The notes under the pieces: generated by a model
Database searches by the model: none
What the model saw: the letters and a program-made list of their open reading frames with translations, nothing else
Told to the model about the DNA's origin: nothing
Source of the DNA: Chloroflexota bacterium
GTDB taxonomy: Bacteria > Chloroflexota > UBA6077 > JACCZL01
DNA: 19,936 nt
Direction: 5' to 3'
NCBI GenBank assembly: GCA_020845495.1
Contig: JADLFM010000121.1
Location: 1 to 19,936, forward strand
Shown here: positions 9,532-18,637 of the stretch, piece by piece
Layout of the letters: each line of letters starts with the position of its first letter
Numbering within the stretch: position 1 is the stretch's first letter
Translations under genes and position numbers: made by a program

Positions 9532-12446
9532 GCGAGAAGCAAGCCAAGAAGCTGATTGAGGTGGCCTTGCCCCTGGAGGCCATCAACGTCGCCTCGGCGC
9601 GCGAGAAGTCGATCCGCCACGGCCACCCGAGCACGCTGCACCTGTGGTGGGCGCGTCGGCCGCTGGCGGCGGCGCGAGCAGTCATCTTCGCGCAGATGGT
9701 CGATGATCCATCAGCGCACCCCGAGCGCTTCCCGACCGAAGAGGCCCAGGACGTCGAGCGTCAGCGGCTGTTCCGGCTGATCGAGAAACTGGTCACCTGG
9801 GAGAACACGACTAACGAGACCGTGCTGGCCGAAGCTCGCGCGGAGATCTGGAAGTCCTGGCGCGACACCTGCGCCGCCAACCAGGACCACCCGCGCGCGG
9901 CCGAGCTGTTCAATCCCAACAAACTGCCGGCCTTCCACGACCCGTTCGCTGGCGGCGGCTCGATCCCACTGGAGGCCCAGCGACTCGGACTCGAAGCATA
10001 CGCCAGCGACCTCAACCCGGTGGCGGTGCTCATCAACAAGGCGATGATCGAGATTCCGCCAAAGTTCGCCGGAATGCCGCCGGTCAACCCGGAGGCGCGC
10101 AAGGAGCAGCGGCTCCTCCAAGAGCAGTGGAAGGGCGCTCAGGGGCTGGCTGAGGATGTCCGCTACTACGGCAAGTGGATGCGCGACGAGGCCGAGAAGC
10201 GCATCGGCCACCTCTACCCGAAGGTCGAGATCACAGCCGAGATGGCCCAGGAGCGGCCAGACCTGAAGCTGCTGGTCGGCCGCAAACTGACGGTGATCGC
10301 CTGGCTCTGGGCGCGCACGGTCAAGAGCCCGAACCCGGCCTTCGCCCACGTCGAGGTGCCGCTCACATCGACGTTCTTGCTCTCCACGAAGCCGGGCAAG
10401 GAAGCGTACGTCGCGCCAATCGTTGAGGATGGCGGCTATCGTTTCACGGTGAAGGTAGGCAAGCCCGATGACATCGAGGCTGCGAAGAACGGTACACGGG
10501 CGGGCAAGGCCCAGGACTTTCTGTGCCTGGTCAGCGGCGTGCCGGTGCCGCGCAGTTATATCCGTGATGAAGGCAAGGCCGGACGTCTCGGGGCTCGTCT
10601 TATGGCAATCGTTGTGGAAGGCGACCGAGGACGTATATACGTCTCGCCAACCGGGATTGCTGAGGCGGTTGCGCATAGCGCAGCTGAGAGCGCTGTCGTC
10701 AACGAAGCACAGACGACGTTTCTGTCTGGTTTGACCCCGACTAGAGCGATGATTACCGGCGGTGTCTGCTCCGCCTACGGCCTGTCAACCTGGGGACATC
10801 TCTTTACCCCTCGCCAGATCGTGGCTCTGACGACGTTCTCCGATCTCGTGCGGGACATGCACGAACTGGTGAAGCGCGACGCGCTCACCGAAGGACTTCC
10901 CGATGACGGGCGTGGTCTGGAAGCTGCCGGCACTGGCGCTACCGCCTACGCCGACGCGATGGCGGTGTATTCGGCGTTCTTGGTGAATCAGGTTGCCAAT
11001 CATTCTTCGTCGGTGTGTGGATGGAATTCGACGAACACGCAGATGCGCAGCGTTTTTGCGCGACAAGCCATCCCGATGGTTTGGGACTATGCGGAGAGCA
11101 ACCCGCTCTGCGATTCGTCCGGTAGTTTCAACAACCTCATCGAACGACAGGTCAAAGGATTCGACGCTTTGGGTAGTCCCGCAACAGGACACGGGGACCA
11201 GGTAGATGCTAGCAATCAGTCAACATCGGTAGACAAGATGATCTCCACTGATCCGCCATACTACGACAACATTGGTTATGCCGAACTTTCGGACTTCTTC
11301 TATGTTTGGCTGCGCCGATCACTACGAGCGGATTTCCCAGGATTATTCGCTACCGTTGCTGCTCCTAAAGACGGCGAGCTCGTGGCTACCCTTTTCCGCC
11401 ATGGGAGCAAAGAGAAGGCAGAGAAGTTTTTCCTCAATGGGATGACCCAGGCAATGCATCGGCTCTCTGAGCAAGCCCATCCGGCATTTCCTGTCGCCAT
11501 CTACTATGCGTTCAAGCAATCCGAAAACGATAGCGACAAAGGAACCGCCAGTACCGGTTGGGACACGTTTCTTGATGCAGTCATCCGCGCTGGCTTCGCC
11601 ATCGGTGGCACGTGGCCGATACGTACTGAAAAGCGAGGCCGGGTAATCGGCAACGAAACCAACGCCCTCGCCTCCAGCATCGTCCTCGTCTGCCGCTCCC
11701 ACCCTGCCGATGCGCCGACCGCCACCCGCCGCGATTTCCTGAACGCGCTCAGGGCTGAGTTGCCTGAAGCACTGCGGCTCTTGCAGCGCGGCAACATCGC
11801 ACCAGTGGACCTCGCGCAGGCGGCCATCGGACCGGGCATGGCCGTCTACACCCGCTACGCTCGTGTGCTGGACGCTGAAGGGAAGGCGCTCACCGTGCGC
11901 CAGGCACTCACCCTCATCAACCAGACACTTGACGAAGTTCTGGCCGAACAGGAGGGCGACTTCGACGAGGACACTCGCTGGGCGCTGGCCTGGTTCGATC
12001 AGTACGGCTTCGGCGAAGGCGAGTACGGCGTCGCCGAGACGCTCTCAACTGCCAAGAACACCAGTGTCGCCGGGATGGTTGAGGCCGGCATCATCGCCGC
12101 GAGAGCCGGCAAGGTCCGGCTACTGCGGCCAGAGGAGCTCCCACCGGACTGGGTTCCGGGCGGCGACCCGCGCCTGAACGTCTGGGAGATCGTCCACCAC
12201 CTGATCCGCCGCCTCGAAGCCGGCGGCGAGAGCGCGGCGGCTCACCTGATGGCCCAACTCGGCGGCGGGGCCGAGATCGCCCGCGAGCTGCCGTACCGCC
12301 TCTACACCGTCTGCGAGCGTAAGAAGCGCGCGGCCGAGGCGCTATCCTACAACGGGCTCGTTCAGAGCTGGCCGGAGATCAGCCGGCTCTCCCGCGAGGT
12401 GACCCCGGCCGAGATTCGGCAAGCGGTGATGTTCGGGCAGGAGTGA
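9528..12446 (+). CDS. DUF1156-domain adenine-specific DNA methylase (COG1743)
   Basis: This 972-residue SAM-dependent N6-adenine methyltransferase presumably marks host DNA. The N-terminal DUF1156 region carries [20 protein letters not shown] and [14 protein letters not shown] (33-46). SAM motif I is DPFAGGGS (138-145) followed by [10 protein letters not shown]. The catalytic motif is [19 protein letters not shown] (574-592). The order of FxGxG before DPPY, separated by about 430 residues, leaves a large insert that probably contains the target recognition region. [14 protein letters not shown] (497-510) and the [10 protein letters not shown] strand are typical of COG1743. The ATG at 9528 overlaps the previous stop as ATGA; an upstream extension to 9501 is unnecessary. 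The next gene starts 4 bases after the stop. Codon use and GC fall visibly between about 10560 and 11660 compared with both ends, suggesting a recombined segment. Confidence 0.93.
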   Translation: MSEKQAKKLIEVALPLEAINVASAREKSIRHGHPSTLHLWWARRPLAAARAVIFAQMVDDPSAHPERFPTEEAQDVERQRLFRLIEKLVTWENTTNETVLAEARAEIWKSWRDTCAANQDHPRAAELFNPNKLPAFHDPFAGGGSIPLEAQRLGLEAYASDLNPVAVLINKAMIEIPPKFAGMPPVNPEARKEQRLLQEQWKGAQGLAEDVRYYGKWMRDEAEKRIGHLYPKVEITAEMAQERPDLKLLVGRKLTVIAWLWARTVKSPNPAFAHVEVPLTSTFLLSTKPGKEAYVAPIVEDGGYRFTVKVGKPDDIEAAKNGTRAGKAQDFLCLVSGVPVPRSYIRDEGKAGRLGARLMAIVVEGDRGRIYVSPTGIAEAVAHSAAESAVVNEAQTTFLSGLTPTRAMITGGVCSAYGLSTWGHLFTPRQIVALTTFSDLVRDMHELVKRDALTEGLPDDGRGLEAAGTGATAYADAMAVYSAFLVNQVANHSSSVCGWNSTNTQMRSVFARQAIPMVWDYAESNPLCDSSGSFNNLIERQVKGFDALGSPATGHGDQVDASNQSTSVDKMISTDPPYYDNIGYAELSDFFYVWLRRSLRADFPGLFATVAAPKDGELVATLFRHGSKEKAEKFFLNGMTQAMHRLSEQAHPAFPVAIYYAFKQSENDSDKGTASTGWDTFLDAVIRAGFAIGGTWPIRTEKRGRVIGNETNALASSIVLVCRSHPADAPTATRRDFLNALRAELPEALRLLQRGNIAPVDLAQAAIGPGMAVYTRYARVLDAEGKALTVRQALTLINQTLDEVLAEQEGDFDEDTRWALAWFDQYGFGEGEYGVAETLSTAKNTSVAGMVEAGIIAARAGKVRLLRPEELPPDWVPGGDPRLNVWEIVHHLIRRLEAGGESAAAHLMAQLGGGAEIARELPYRLYTVCERKKRAAEALSYNGLVQSWPEISRLSREVTPAEIRQAVMFGQE

Positions 12447-12449
12447 ACG

Positions 12450-15400
12450 ATGGCGATCACCAACTACGAGCGGGTCGGCAAGGCGCTCGATCTCCTCCGG
12501 GATGGCCTGTATCCGTTCGTCCAGCGCGAGCTCCAGGCAAAGCTCGGAAAATATTGGATCACCGAGGCAACCGCCGGCTGGCGCAATGAGCTGACCTGGC
12601 CGGCCGACCAGGATGAGCCCCGCCTGGATGTAGCCGCCCTGCTCCATCTGATGTGGGACCAGTGGAACGCCGTCTTCCGCAACACCCTCGGGTTTGCCGA
12701 GCGCAGCCTGGTCAGCGAGCTACGCGACCATCGAAACAAGTGGGCCCACCAGCAGGCGTTCTCCGGCGACGACGCCGATCGGGCGCTCGACTCGGCAGCC
12801 CGGCTCCTGACTTCGATCTCGGCGCCCCAGGCCGACGAGATCAACAAGATGAAGATGGAGCTGCGGCGCCTGATCTTCGACGAGCAGATGCGCGTCGAGC
12901 GGCGACGTGGGTCCGGCACGGCTATCGAGAGCCAGGCGACTGGCGCACTCACGCCGTGGCGTGAAGTGGTCACCCCCCATAAGGACGTCGCCAGCGGCCG
13001 GTACCAGCAGGCCGAGTTCGCCGCCGACCTCTGGCAGGTCCACATTGGCGAGGGCGTGGACGAGTACCGCACGCCAACCGAGTTCTTCCGCCGCACCTAT
13101 TTGACCGCAAGCCTGCGCCAGCTCTTGAGCGGCGCGGCCCGTCGACTGGCTGGCCAGGGCGGGGATCCGGTCGTCCAGCTCCAGACCAACTTCGGCGGCG
13201 GCAAGACCCACTCGATGCTGGCGCTCTATCACCTGTTCTCGGGCGCGACGCCCGGCGAGCTGCTCGGCATCGACGAGGTGCTGAAGGACGCCGGGGTCGA
13301 GGTGCTGCCGAGGGTCAACCGGGTGGTACTGGTCGGCAATAAGATCTCGCCGGGCAACCCGACGACGAAGGCGGACGGCACGGTCGTCCGCACGCTCTGG
13401 GGTGAGCTGGCCTGGCAGCTCGGCGAGGCGGCCGGCGGTATCACCGAGGCCCGGCATGCGTTCGAGCGGGTCCGCGCTGACGACGAGCGAGCCACCAGCC
13501 CTGGCGATGCCCTACGCGAGCTGATGAATACCTACGGGCCGTCGCTGATCCTGATCGACGAATGGGTGGCGTACGCGCGCCAGCTCCACGACGGGTCGGA
13601 GCTCCCCGCTGGCAGCTTCGAGACCCATTTCACGTTCGCCCAGGTACTCACCGAGTCAGCCAAGCTGGCGAAGCAGTGCCTGCTGGTGATCAGCCTACCG
13701 GCCTCCGATACGACAGCGTCGCCGCATGCCCAGGGCAACGACGAGGAGGTCGGAGGCCAGCGCGGGCAGGCCGCGTTGGACCGGCTGCGCAACGCCGTGG
13801 GGCGGGTCGAGTCCTCGTGGCGACCTGCCAGTGCCGAGGAAGGCTTCGAGATCGTCCGACGCCGCCTCTTCGAGCCGATGGTGGAGCGCCCGCAGTTCGT
13901 GGCCCGCGACTCCGTCGCCCGATCTTTCTTCGATCTCTATCGCACTCAGAACCAGGAGTTTCCGCCGGAGTGCCGCGACTCAGAGTACGAGCAGCGGCTG
14001 AAGGCAGCGTACCCGATCCACCCCGAGGTCTTCGACCGCCTCTACACCGATTGGTCGACGCTGGTGAAGTTCCAGCGAACGCGCGGCGTCCTGCGGCTGA
14101 TGGCGGCGGTGATCCACAGCCTCTGGGAAAAGGGCGACCGTAATCCGCTGATCCTGCCGGCAAACATCCCGATCGACGATCCGCGCGTCCAGTTCGAGCT
14201 GACCCGCTACCTCTCAGATAACTGGGTGCCGGTCATCGAGAAAGACGTGGACGGCCCGAACGCCCTGCCGCTGCGCCTCGATGGCGACGTGCCGAACCTG
14301 GGAAAGCTGTCAGCCTGTCGTCGTGTGGCGCGGACGGTCTACTTAGGATCGGCGCCGACCATGGCAGCCGCCAACCAGGGCCTCGAAGACCGGCGCGTCA
14401 AGCTCGGCTGCGTGATGCCCGGCGAGTCGCCAGCGATCTTCGGCGATGCGCTGAGGCGTTTGAGCACGGCGGCCACCTACCTCTACCAGGACGGGTCACG
14501 GTACTGGTACTCGACCCAGCCGACGGTGACGAAGATCGCCGAAGATCGGGCCGAGCAACTGAAAAGAAACCCAGACCCCGTGCTCCAGGAGCTGGACAAG
14601 CGTATCCGAGCCAACCTGCGCCAGACTGGCGACTTCGGCCGCGTCCATCCGATGCCGCGCTCCGGCCAGGACGTCCCAGACGATCTGGATGCCCGACTGG
14701 TGGTTCTCAGCAGCGAGCATCCATACAGCCGCGCGCCGGGCAACGGCGCCGAGACTGCCGCGAAGGCGATCTTCGAGTCGCGCGGTACTGCACCACGCCT
14801 GTTCCGAAACGCGCTGGTGTTCCTGGCGGCGGATCAGACCCGACTTCAGGACCTTGACGAGGCGGTGCGCCGCTTCCTGGCCTGGGAATCGATTCTGGAT
14901 GAACAGGACACGCTGAACCTGACCCCACATCAGGTGCGTCAGGCGCAGACCCAGCAGAAGTCGGCTGATGGCGCCGTGACCGCTCGGCTGCCGGAGGCGT
15001 ACCAGTGGCTCCTGGTGCCGATCCAGACATCACCCCAGGCGGCGGTGGAGTGGCAGTCGATCCGTCTGACAGGACCGGACGCGCTGGCAGTTCGTGCCAG
15101 CAAGAAGCTGCGGAACGATGAGCTGCTGGTGACGGCGCTGGCCGGGACGCGCCTGTGCATGGAGTTAGATCGCGTGCCGCTCTGGCGCGGCGATCACGTC
15201 GCCATCAAGCAGCTCATTGAGGATTTTGGCCGTTATCTCTACCTGCCACGGGTGAAGGACTCCGCCGTGGTGATCGGCGCCGTACGAGATGGCCTCGGCC
15301 TCCTGACCTGGAGAAGCGACTCGTTCGGATACGCCGACGAGTGGGACGAGGCCGCCGTGCGCTATCGGGGACTGCGCGGTGGTCAGCTCGTCGATGTGTC

Positions 15401-15839
15401 GGGAGACAACGTGTCCGGACTTCTTGTGCGCCCCGAGGCAGTCAGACGACAAGAAGAGGCCGAGACGCGACCTGCGCCGATCCCCACGCCTGGACAAGGT
15501 AATGGAAGTGGGAATGGCAGCACGGGCTGGACGGGCGGCGGCGGAACAGGAAACGGCACCACGACGACTACGCACGTGTCGCCGGTACCCAGCCAGCCAA
15601 CGGCGCCGACACGGTTCCACGGCACGGTGTCGCTTGATCCGACGCGCGTTGGCCGCGATGCCGGGCGCATCGCCGACGAGCTAGTCGCGCACCTGGCCGG
15701 TCTCGTCGGGTCAACGGTGCGCGTGACGCTCGAGATCGAGAGCGAGATGCCCGGCGGTTTCCCGGAGAATGTCGTCCGCACGGTGACTGAGAACGGCCGG
15801 ACGCTGAAGTTCACCAGCCAGGGCTTCGAGACCGAGTAG
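12450..15839 (+). CDS. DUF499 ATPase with N-terminal Swt1-type HEPN domain
   Basis: The 1129-residue product is a predicted AAA+-like ATPase of the DUF499/COG1483 family, the usual partner of DUF1156 methylases. Residues about 5-125 form a HEPN_Swt1-like helical domain containing RNKWAH (95-100), the Rx4H arrangement of HEPN RNase active sites. Walker A is NFGGGKTHS (247-255), preceded by the TPTEFFRRTYLT segment, and Walker B is LILIDEW (366-372). A Gly/Thr/Pro-rich linker (about 1010-1050) joins a conserved C-terminal domain of about 75 residues (FHGTVSLDPTRVGRDAGRIA). AGGAG lies six bases before the ATG, and the gap to the methylase stop is 3 bases. Family context suggests an energy-using effector or DNA-loading motor. 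The HEPN motif raises the possibility of RNA cleavage, which is inferred. It is the last gene of the operon and converges with the nuclease gene after 75 bases. Confidence 0.92.
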   Translation: MAITNYERVGKALDLLRDGLYPFVQRELQAKLGKYWITEATAGWRNELTWPADQDEPRLDVAALLHLMWDQWNAVFRNTLGFAERSLVSELRDHRNKWAHQQAFSGDDADRALDSAARLLTSISAPQADEINKMKMELRRLIFDEQMRVERRRGSGTAIESQATGALTPWREVVTPHKDVASGRYQQAEFAADLWQVHIGEGVDEYRTPTEFFRRTYLTASLRQLLSGAARRLAGQGGDPVVQLQTNFGGGKTHSMLALYHLFSGATPGELLGIDEVLKDAGVEVLPRVNRVVLVGNKISPGNPTTKADGTVVRTLWGELAWQLGEAAGGITEARHAFERVRADDERATSPGDALRELMNTYGPSLILIDEWVAYARQLHDGSELPAGSFETHFTFAQVLTESAKLAKQCLLVISLPASDTTASPHAQGNDEEVGGQRGQAALDRLRNAVGRVESSWRPASAEEGFEIVRRRLFEPMVERPQFVARDSVARSFFDLYRTQNQEFPPECRDSEYEQRLKAAYPIHPEVFDRLYTDWSTLVKFQRTRGVLRLMAAVIHSLWEKGDRNPLILPANIPIDDPRVQFELTRYLSDNWVPVIEKDVDGPNALPLRLDGDVPNLGKLSACRRVARTVYLGSAPTMAAANQGLEDRRVKLGCVMPGESPAIFGDALRRLSTAATYLYQDGSRYWYSTQPTVTKIAEDRAEQLKRNPDPVLQELDKRIRANLRQTGDFGRVHPMPRSGQDVPDDLDARLVVLSSEHPYSRAPGNGAETAAKAIFESRGTAPRLFRNALVFLAADQTRLQDLDEAVRRFLAWESILDEQDTLNLTPHQVRQAQTQQKSADGAVTARLPEAYQWLLVPIQTSPQAAVEWQSIRLTGPDALAVRASKKLRNDELLVTALAGTRLCMELDRVPLWRGDHVAIKQLIEDFGRYLYLPRVKDSAVVIGAVRDGLGLLTWRSDSFGYADEWDEAAVRYRGLRGGQLVDVSGDNVSGLLVRPEAVRRQEEAETRPAPIPTPGQGNGSGNGSTGWTGGGGTGNGTTTTTHVSPVPSQPTAPTRFHGTVSLDPTRVGRDAGRIADELVAHLAGLVGSTVRVTLEIESEMPGGFPENVVRTVTENGRTLKFTSQGFETE

Positions 15840-15914
15840 CTCATACCAGTGGACAGTGATTCAACCTGACGAAGTGAGGGCGCGCGGCTACCGCAGAACG
15901 ATCCGATTCGGGTG
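15840..15914. other. Convergent intergenic gap without clear terminator
   Basis: The plus-strand operon ends at 15839 and the minus-strand cassette ends at 15915. No stem followed by a T-run is visible in either direction, so termination may be Rho-dependent or may occur inside the opposing gene. Confidence 0.4.
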
Positions 15915-16858
15915 TCAACCTCGTTGATTACGCAGAAATTGCGTGACGCCGAGGTGCGGCTCACTGCGCACATTCAGCTCCGAGAGCTTACCGACCAGGA
16001 AATCATGAAGGTCTGCCTGTCCGGCCAGTACGCTCCGTAAATCGTAGCCATCCATCAGGAGAATGGACTTATCTGAGTTCTGCTTGAGGAGTTGCGGGAC
16101 ATGATCCGACCAGCCCTCTATCGAGAGAAACAGCCCCATAGTCTGTTTGCCGGATCGATCGACTTGTCCCCGCAGCCCGTCCAGGTCTCGGATGTCCGCA
16201 GCTTTCTTTCGCCATCGGCACTCGACGAGGTAGTACCACCCGTCGAGCCGGAACGCGCCATCGATTTGCTCACCACCCTCATTTCTTGTGAAGCTCTTCA
16301 ACACAGGAATCTCGTGAACGTCGAAGGTGCGGGTGAGGAGACCCTGAAGGAGGTAGCCTCGGCGCTGATGATCCGACGCCACCGCGAGGTCATCGAACGT
16401 CCGTAGCAGCCACTCCAGCTGCTGGCCGAACAGGGCAGCTCGCTCGTGCTCCTTGCGAGCCAATTCCTCCTTCCGAGCGGTCTCCCGCTCCAATGCCTCA
16501 CGCGCCTCGACTCGCTCTCGCTCGCCCAACACCTCTCGAGCCTTCTGGACGGTGGCGCGGGCCGCAAACTCATCGTCGGCCAAGTGGTAGCTGCTCCAAT
16601 GGGCGGCAATCTCAACGATGCTGCGTAGAATGGCTCGGTAGTCCGAGCGGCTCTCCAGGGCGGCCAGGATCAGCGGAGCAAACTGGCGCTTGGATAGCTG
16701 CCGCCCCGTATCCGCGTCGACCTTGTAGAGAAGAGGCCTGTAGATCTCAGGGGGACGCCGGCTGGCTTAAGGATCAAGTCAGCCATCGCCTTCTTGATAT
16801 GGACCAGTGTGGCGATGGCTTCAACGGCCACCCGACGTTCGTCAAGATCGACATCCAC
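15915..16858 (-). pseudogene. Mrr-like PD-(D/E)xK restriction endonuclease, frame broken by a single base
   Basis: The reverse strand encodes two pieces of one protein in adjacent frames. The N-terminal part starts at GTG 16858-16856, after GGGG about 9 bases upstream (DVDLDERRVAVEAIATLVHI, then KPAGVP). The rest runs from about 16750 to the stop at 15915: EIYRPLLYKVDADTGRQ, a charged helical segment, then the catalytic domain. That domain has GEQIDG, WYYLVECRWRKK, GLRGQVDRSGKQTMGLFLS and LLMDGYDLR, matching Mrr-like nucleases with the D-x(n)-ExK site written as D...ECR. Adding one base to the G5 run at 16750-16754 (CCCCC on the coding strand) joins the frames into about 315 residues. It is either a real inactivating frameshift or an assembly error. 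If only the longer frame is used, a TTG at 16583 gives 222 residues without the N-terminal domain. It is the third gene of the minus-strand cassette, 75 bases after the membrane-protein gene. Confidence 0.75.
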
Positions 16859-16933
16859 GACCCGATACCCCTTTCTTCACCAGGCGCCCGTCACCGCACC
16901 TCAGCGCCGCTGCACCCCATCGGCCGGTTCGAC

Positions 16934-18637
16934 CTAAGGCGATGTCTCTGTTCCTTCCTCGAATCCGGTAGGCGACGGAGTAACATCGAACGGCGACGCC
17001 AGTGGTGATGGCGATGGCGATGGCGAGACCTCCACGGCTACCCCTCCCGGCAGCGCCGTCCAGATGCTGGCGATGTATGGGCTATCCCTCAGGGCGAACG
17101 TGGCGCCGCCCACCGAGACCGCGAAGACTACGAGATAGGCTACGACAGCCCACCGGAACCACTTCCAGAATCGCCTTGCACTCGCGCTGATGCGTGTCCC
17201 GATGATATCGGCAACACGATCATCTCCCAGGCGGGCCTTGAACCGCTTCAGATGCTGATCGATGTCACCCTGGGCGGCGCGGAATTTCCCGGCCTGGTCT
17301 GACATGTTGTAAAGCAGGGGGAAGAGGAGAAGATAGGTGGCGTAGGCCGCGAGCCCGATGCCAAAGATCAGCGGCTCGAATTTGTCCTTGAGGAGTGCAG
17401 CCACGAATGACCCCACCACCGCTGCCACCGCCGCAAGCATCGCGTCGGACAGGCTCTTCACCATGGCCGACACCTGATCACTGAACGCCTGGAGACGGGT
17501 TCCGACATAGTCTTCAAGCGCCCGCACCTGATTCATATACGAGTCGACGCGGTCGTCGAGTAGCGCTTTCCAGTGCCACTCAAGTTCGGGAAGAAAGTAT
17601 GCCGAGTGGCGCAAGAGTGCTTCGTATCGAGTTGCCTCGTCGACTCCGTGCAAGACCTGGGCGATCACGATGTGGACGAGCTGAAGTCGATCGCCCTTCC
17701 ATTCCGCTTGATATGACCATTCAAAGAGTCGGACCAGATCGGTCGCTGCCAGCCGTGCCTGCGTTCCCACCGTCGAAGACGCCGACGGCAGGCTGACCTC
17801 GGCACTGTGCTTGGCACCATGATAGGTGGCAACCCACGCTCCGTCGCGAAGCTCGCTCCGATCGGCTGTGTACAGGACGGCCAGATTGACCAGATGCACG
17901 GCGACAAGTGCCGAGAGCGGATCATCGGTCTCTGCCAGGTTCTCGACAGTGAAGTGACGAGGCGTGATGTGGCGAAACCACTGCCCCTGCCACTTCAGGC
18001 TGTCCCGACAGAGCTTGCGAAGGCGGACCAGATCCTCAGGATCAATCGGTCTCTCTGGAACGAGGCCAGGCCATGACTGCATATGGTCGCCGCCGACAAT
18101 GGCGAGCAGCTCCCCGTCGAGACGGATCGTTCGATCCGGCACGAGAAAGATCACCTTTTTGGGGGCGTCATCTGACCAGAGCGCGACGTCGAGTTCCGCG
18201 AGACCGCCCGCGAGAAGCTTTTCGAGGGCAGTACTGAAGAAATAGACGGCGACGCGACAATCGGGCTGATGGCCGAACCAATCATCTACGAGCCTCTTCT
18301 TGTCCAGGTGGACGACTAACTCGACCGTCTCGGCAGCATGGGTGCGATCAGCGAAGTCGTCGAGCCATTGCTGTTCGAGGCCTCGCTTAATCTCGAGGAC
18401 CGGGTCGTCGCCAAGCATGAACCGACACGAGAACGCATCGCCATACAGCTCGACAACGGACGTAAGCAACCTTACGCTGAGTCCCAGCACCGCGTCTCGC
18501 CGACACTCAGTAGCCGTGTAGGCGATCGTTGACAGCGACTCGCGAGTAGCCCAGATTGACTGATCGATTCCAAGCGAGTCGCCGAGCGCCATCAGCGCCT
18601 CCCACGGTGCATCTCGCTTGAAGGGCGGGTCTATCAC
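16934..18637 (-). CDS. Membrane protein of unknown family, 567 aa, coupled to the NA37 gene
   Basis: No family is recognised. Residues 1-395 form a soluble mixed alpha/beta region, for example PKKVIFLVPDRTIRLDGELL (160-179) and RVAVYFFSTALEKLL (128-142). Three hydrophobic segments follow: about 399-416 (MLAAVAAVVGSFVAALL), 422-443 (PLIFGIGLAAYATYLLLFPL) and 494-516 (FRWAVVAYLVVFAVSVGGA). A charged loop (445-490) separates the second from the third. The last 35 residues are a Ser/Pro tail with SPSPSPSP, so the C-terminus is probably exposed and disordered. The start GTG (18637-18635) overlaps the stop of the nucleoid-protein gene as GTGA, indicating translational coupling and a shared function. 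A large cytoplasmic sensor with a membrane-anchored C-terminus would fit membrane-targeting defence effectors, but this is inference. Confidence 0.8.
   Translation of the reverse strand: MIDPPFKRDAPWEALMALGDSLGIDQSIWATRESLSTIAYTATECRRDAVLGLSVRLLTSVVELYGDAFSCRFMLGDDPVLEIKRGLEQQWLDDFADRTHAAETVELVVHLDKKRLVDDWFGHQPDCRVAVYFFSTALEKLLAGGLAELDVALWSDDAPKKVIFLVPDRTIRLDGELLAIVGGDHMQSWPGLVPERPIDPEDLVRLRKLCRDSLKWQGQWFRHITPRHFTVENLAETDDPLSALVAVHLVNLAVLYTADRSELRDGAWVATYHGAKHSAEVSLPSASSTVGTQARLAATDLVRLFEWSYQAEWKGDRLQLVHIVIAQVLHGVDEATRYEALLRHSAYFLPELEWHWKALLDDRVDSYMNQVRALEDYVGTRLQAFSDQVSAMVKSLSDAMLAAVAAVVGSFVAALLKDKFEPLIFGIGLAAYATYLLLFPLLYNMSDQAGKFRAAQGDIDQHLKRFKARLGDDRVADIIGTRISASARRFWKWFRWAVVAYLVVFAVSVGGATFALRDSPYIASIWTALPGGVAVEVSPSPSPSPLASPFDVTPSPTGFEEGTETSP

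Noticed and set aside
9711..10676. 321-residue minus-strand frame under the methylase
   Set aside because: It is antisense to DUF1156 and SAM motif I sequence; the plus-strand frame is certain.
16583..16583. TTG start giving a 222-residue nuclease
   Set aside because: Coding sequence of the same style continues upstream of this TTG to about 16766, and then in the neighbouring frame to 16858, so the TTG is an artefact of the frameshift.
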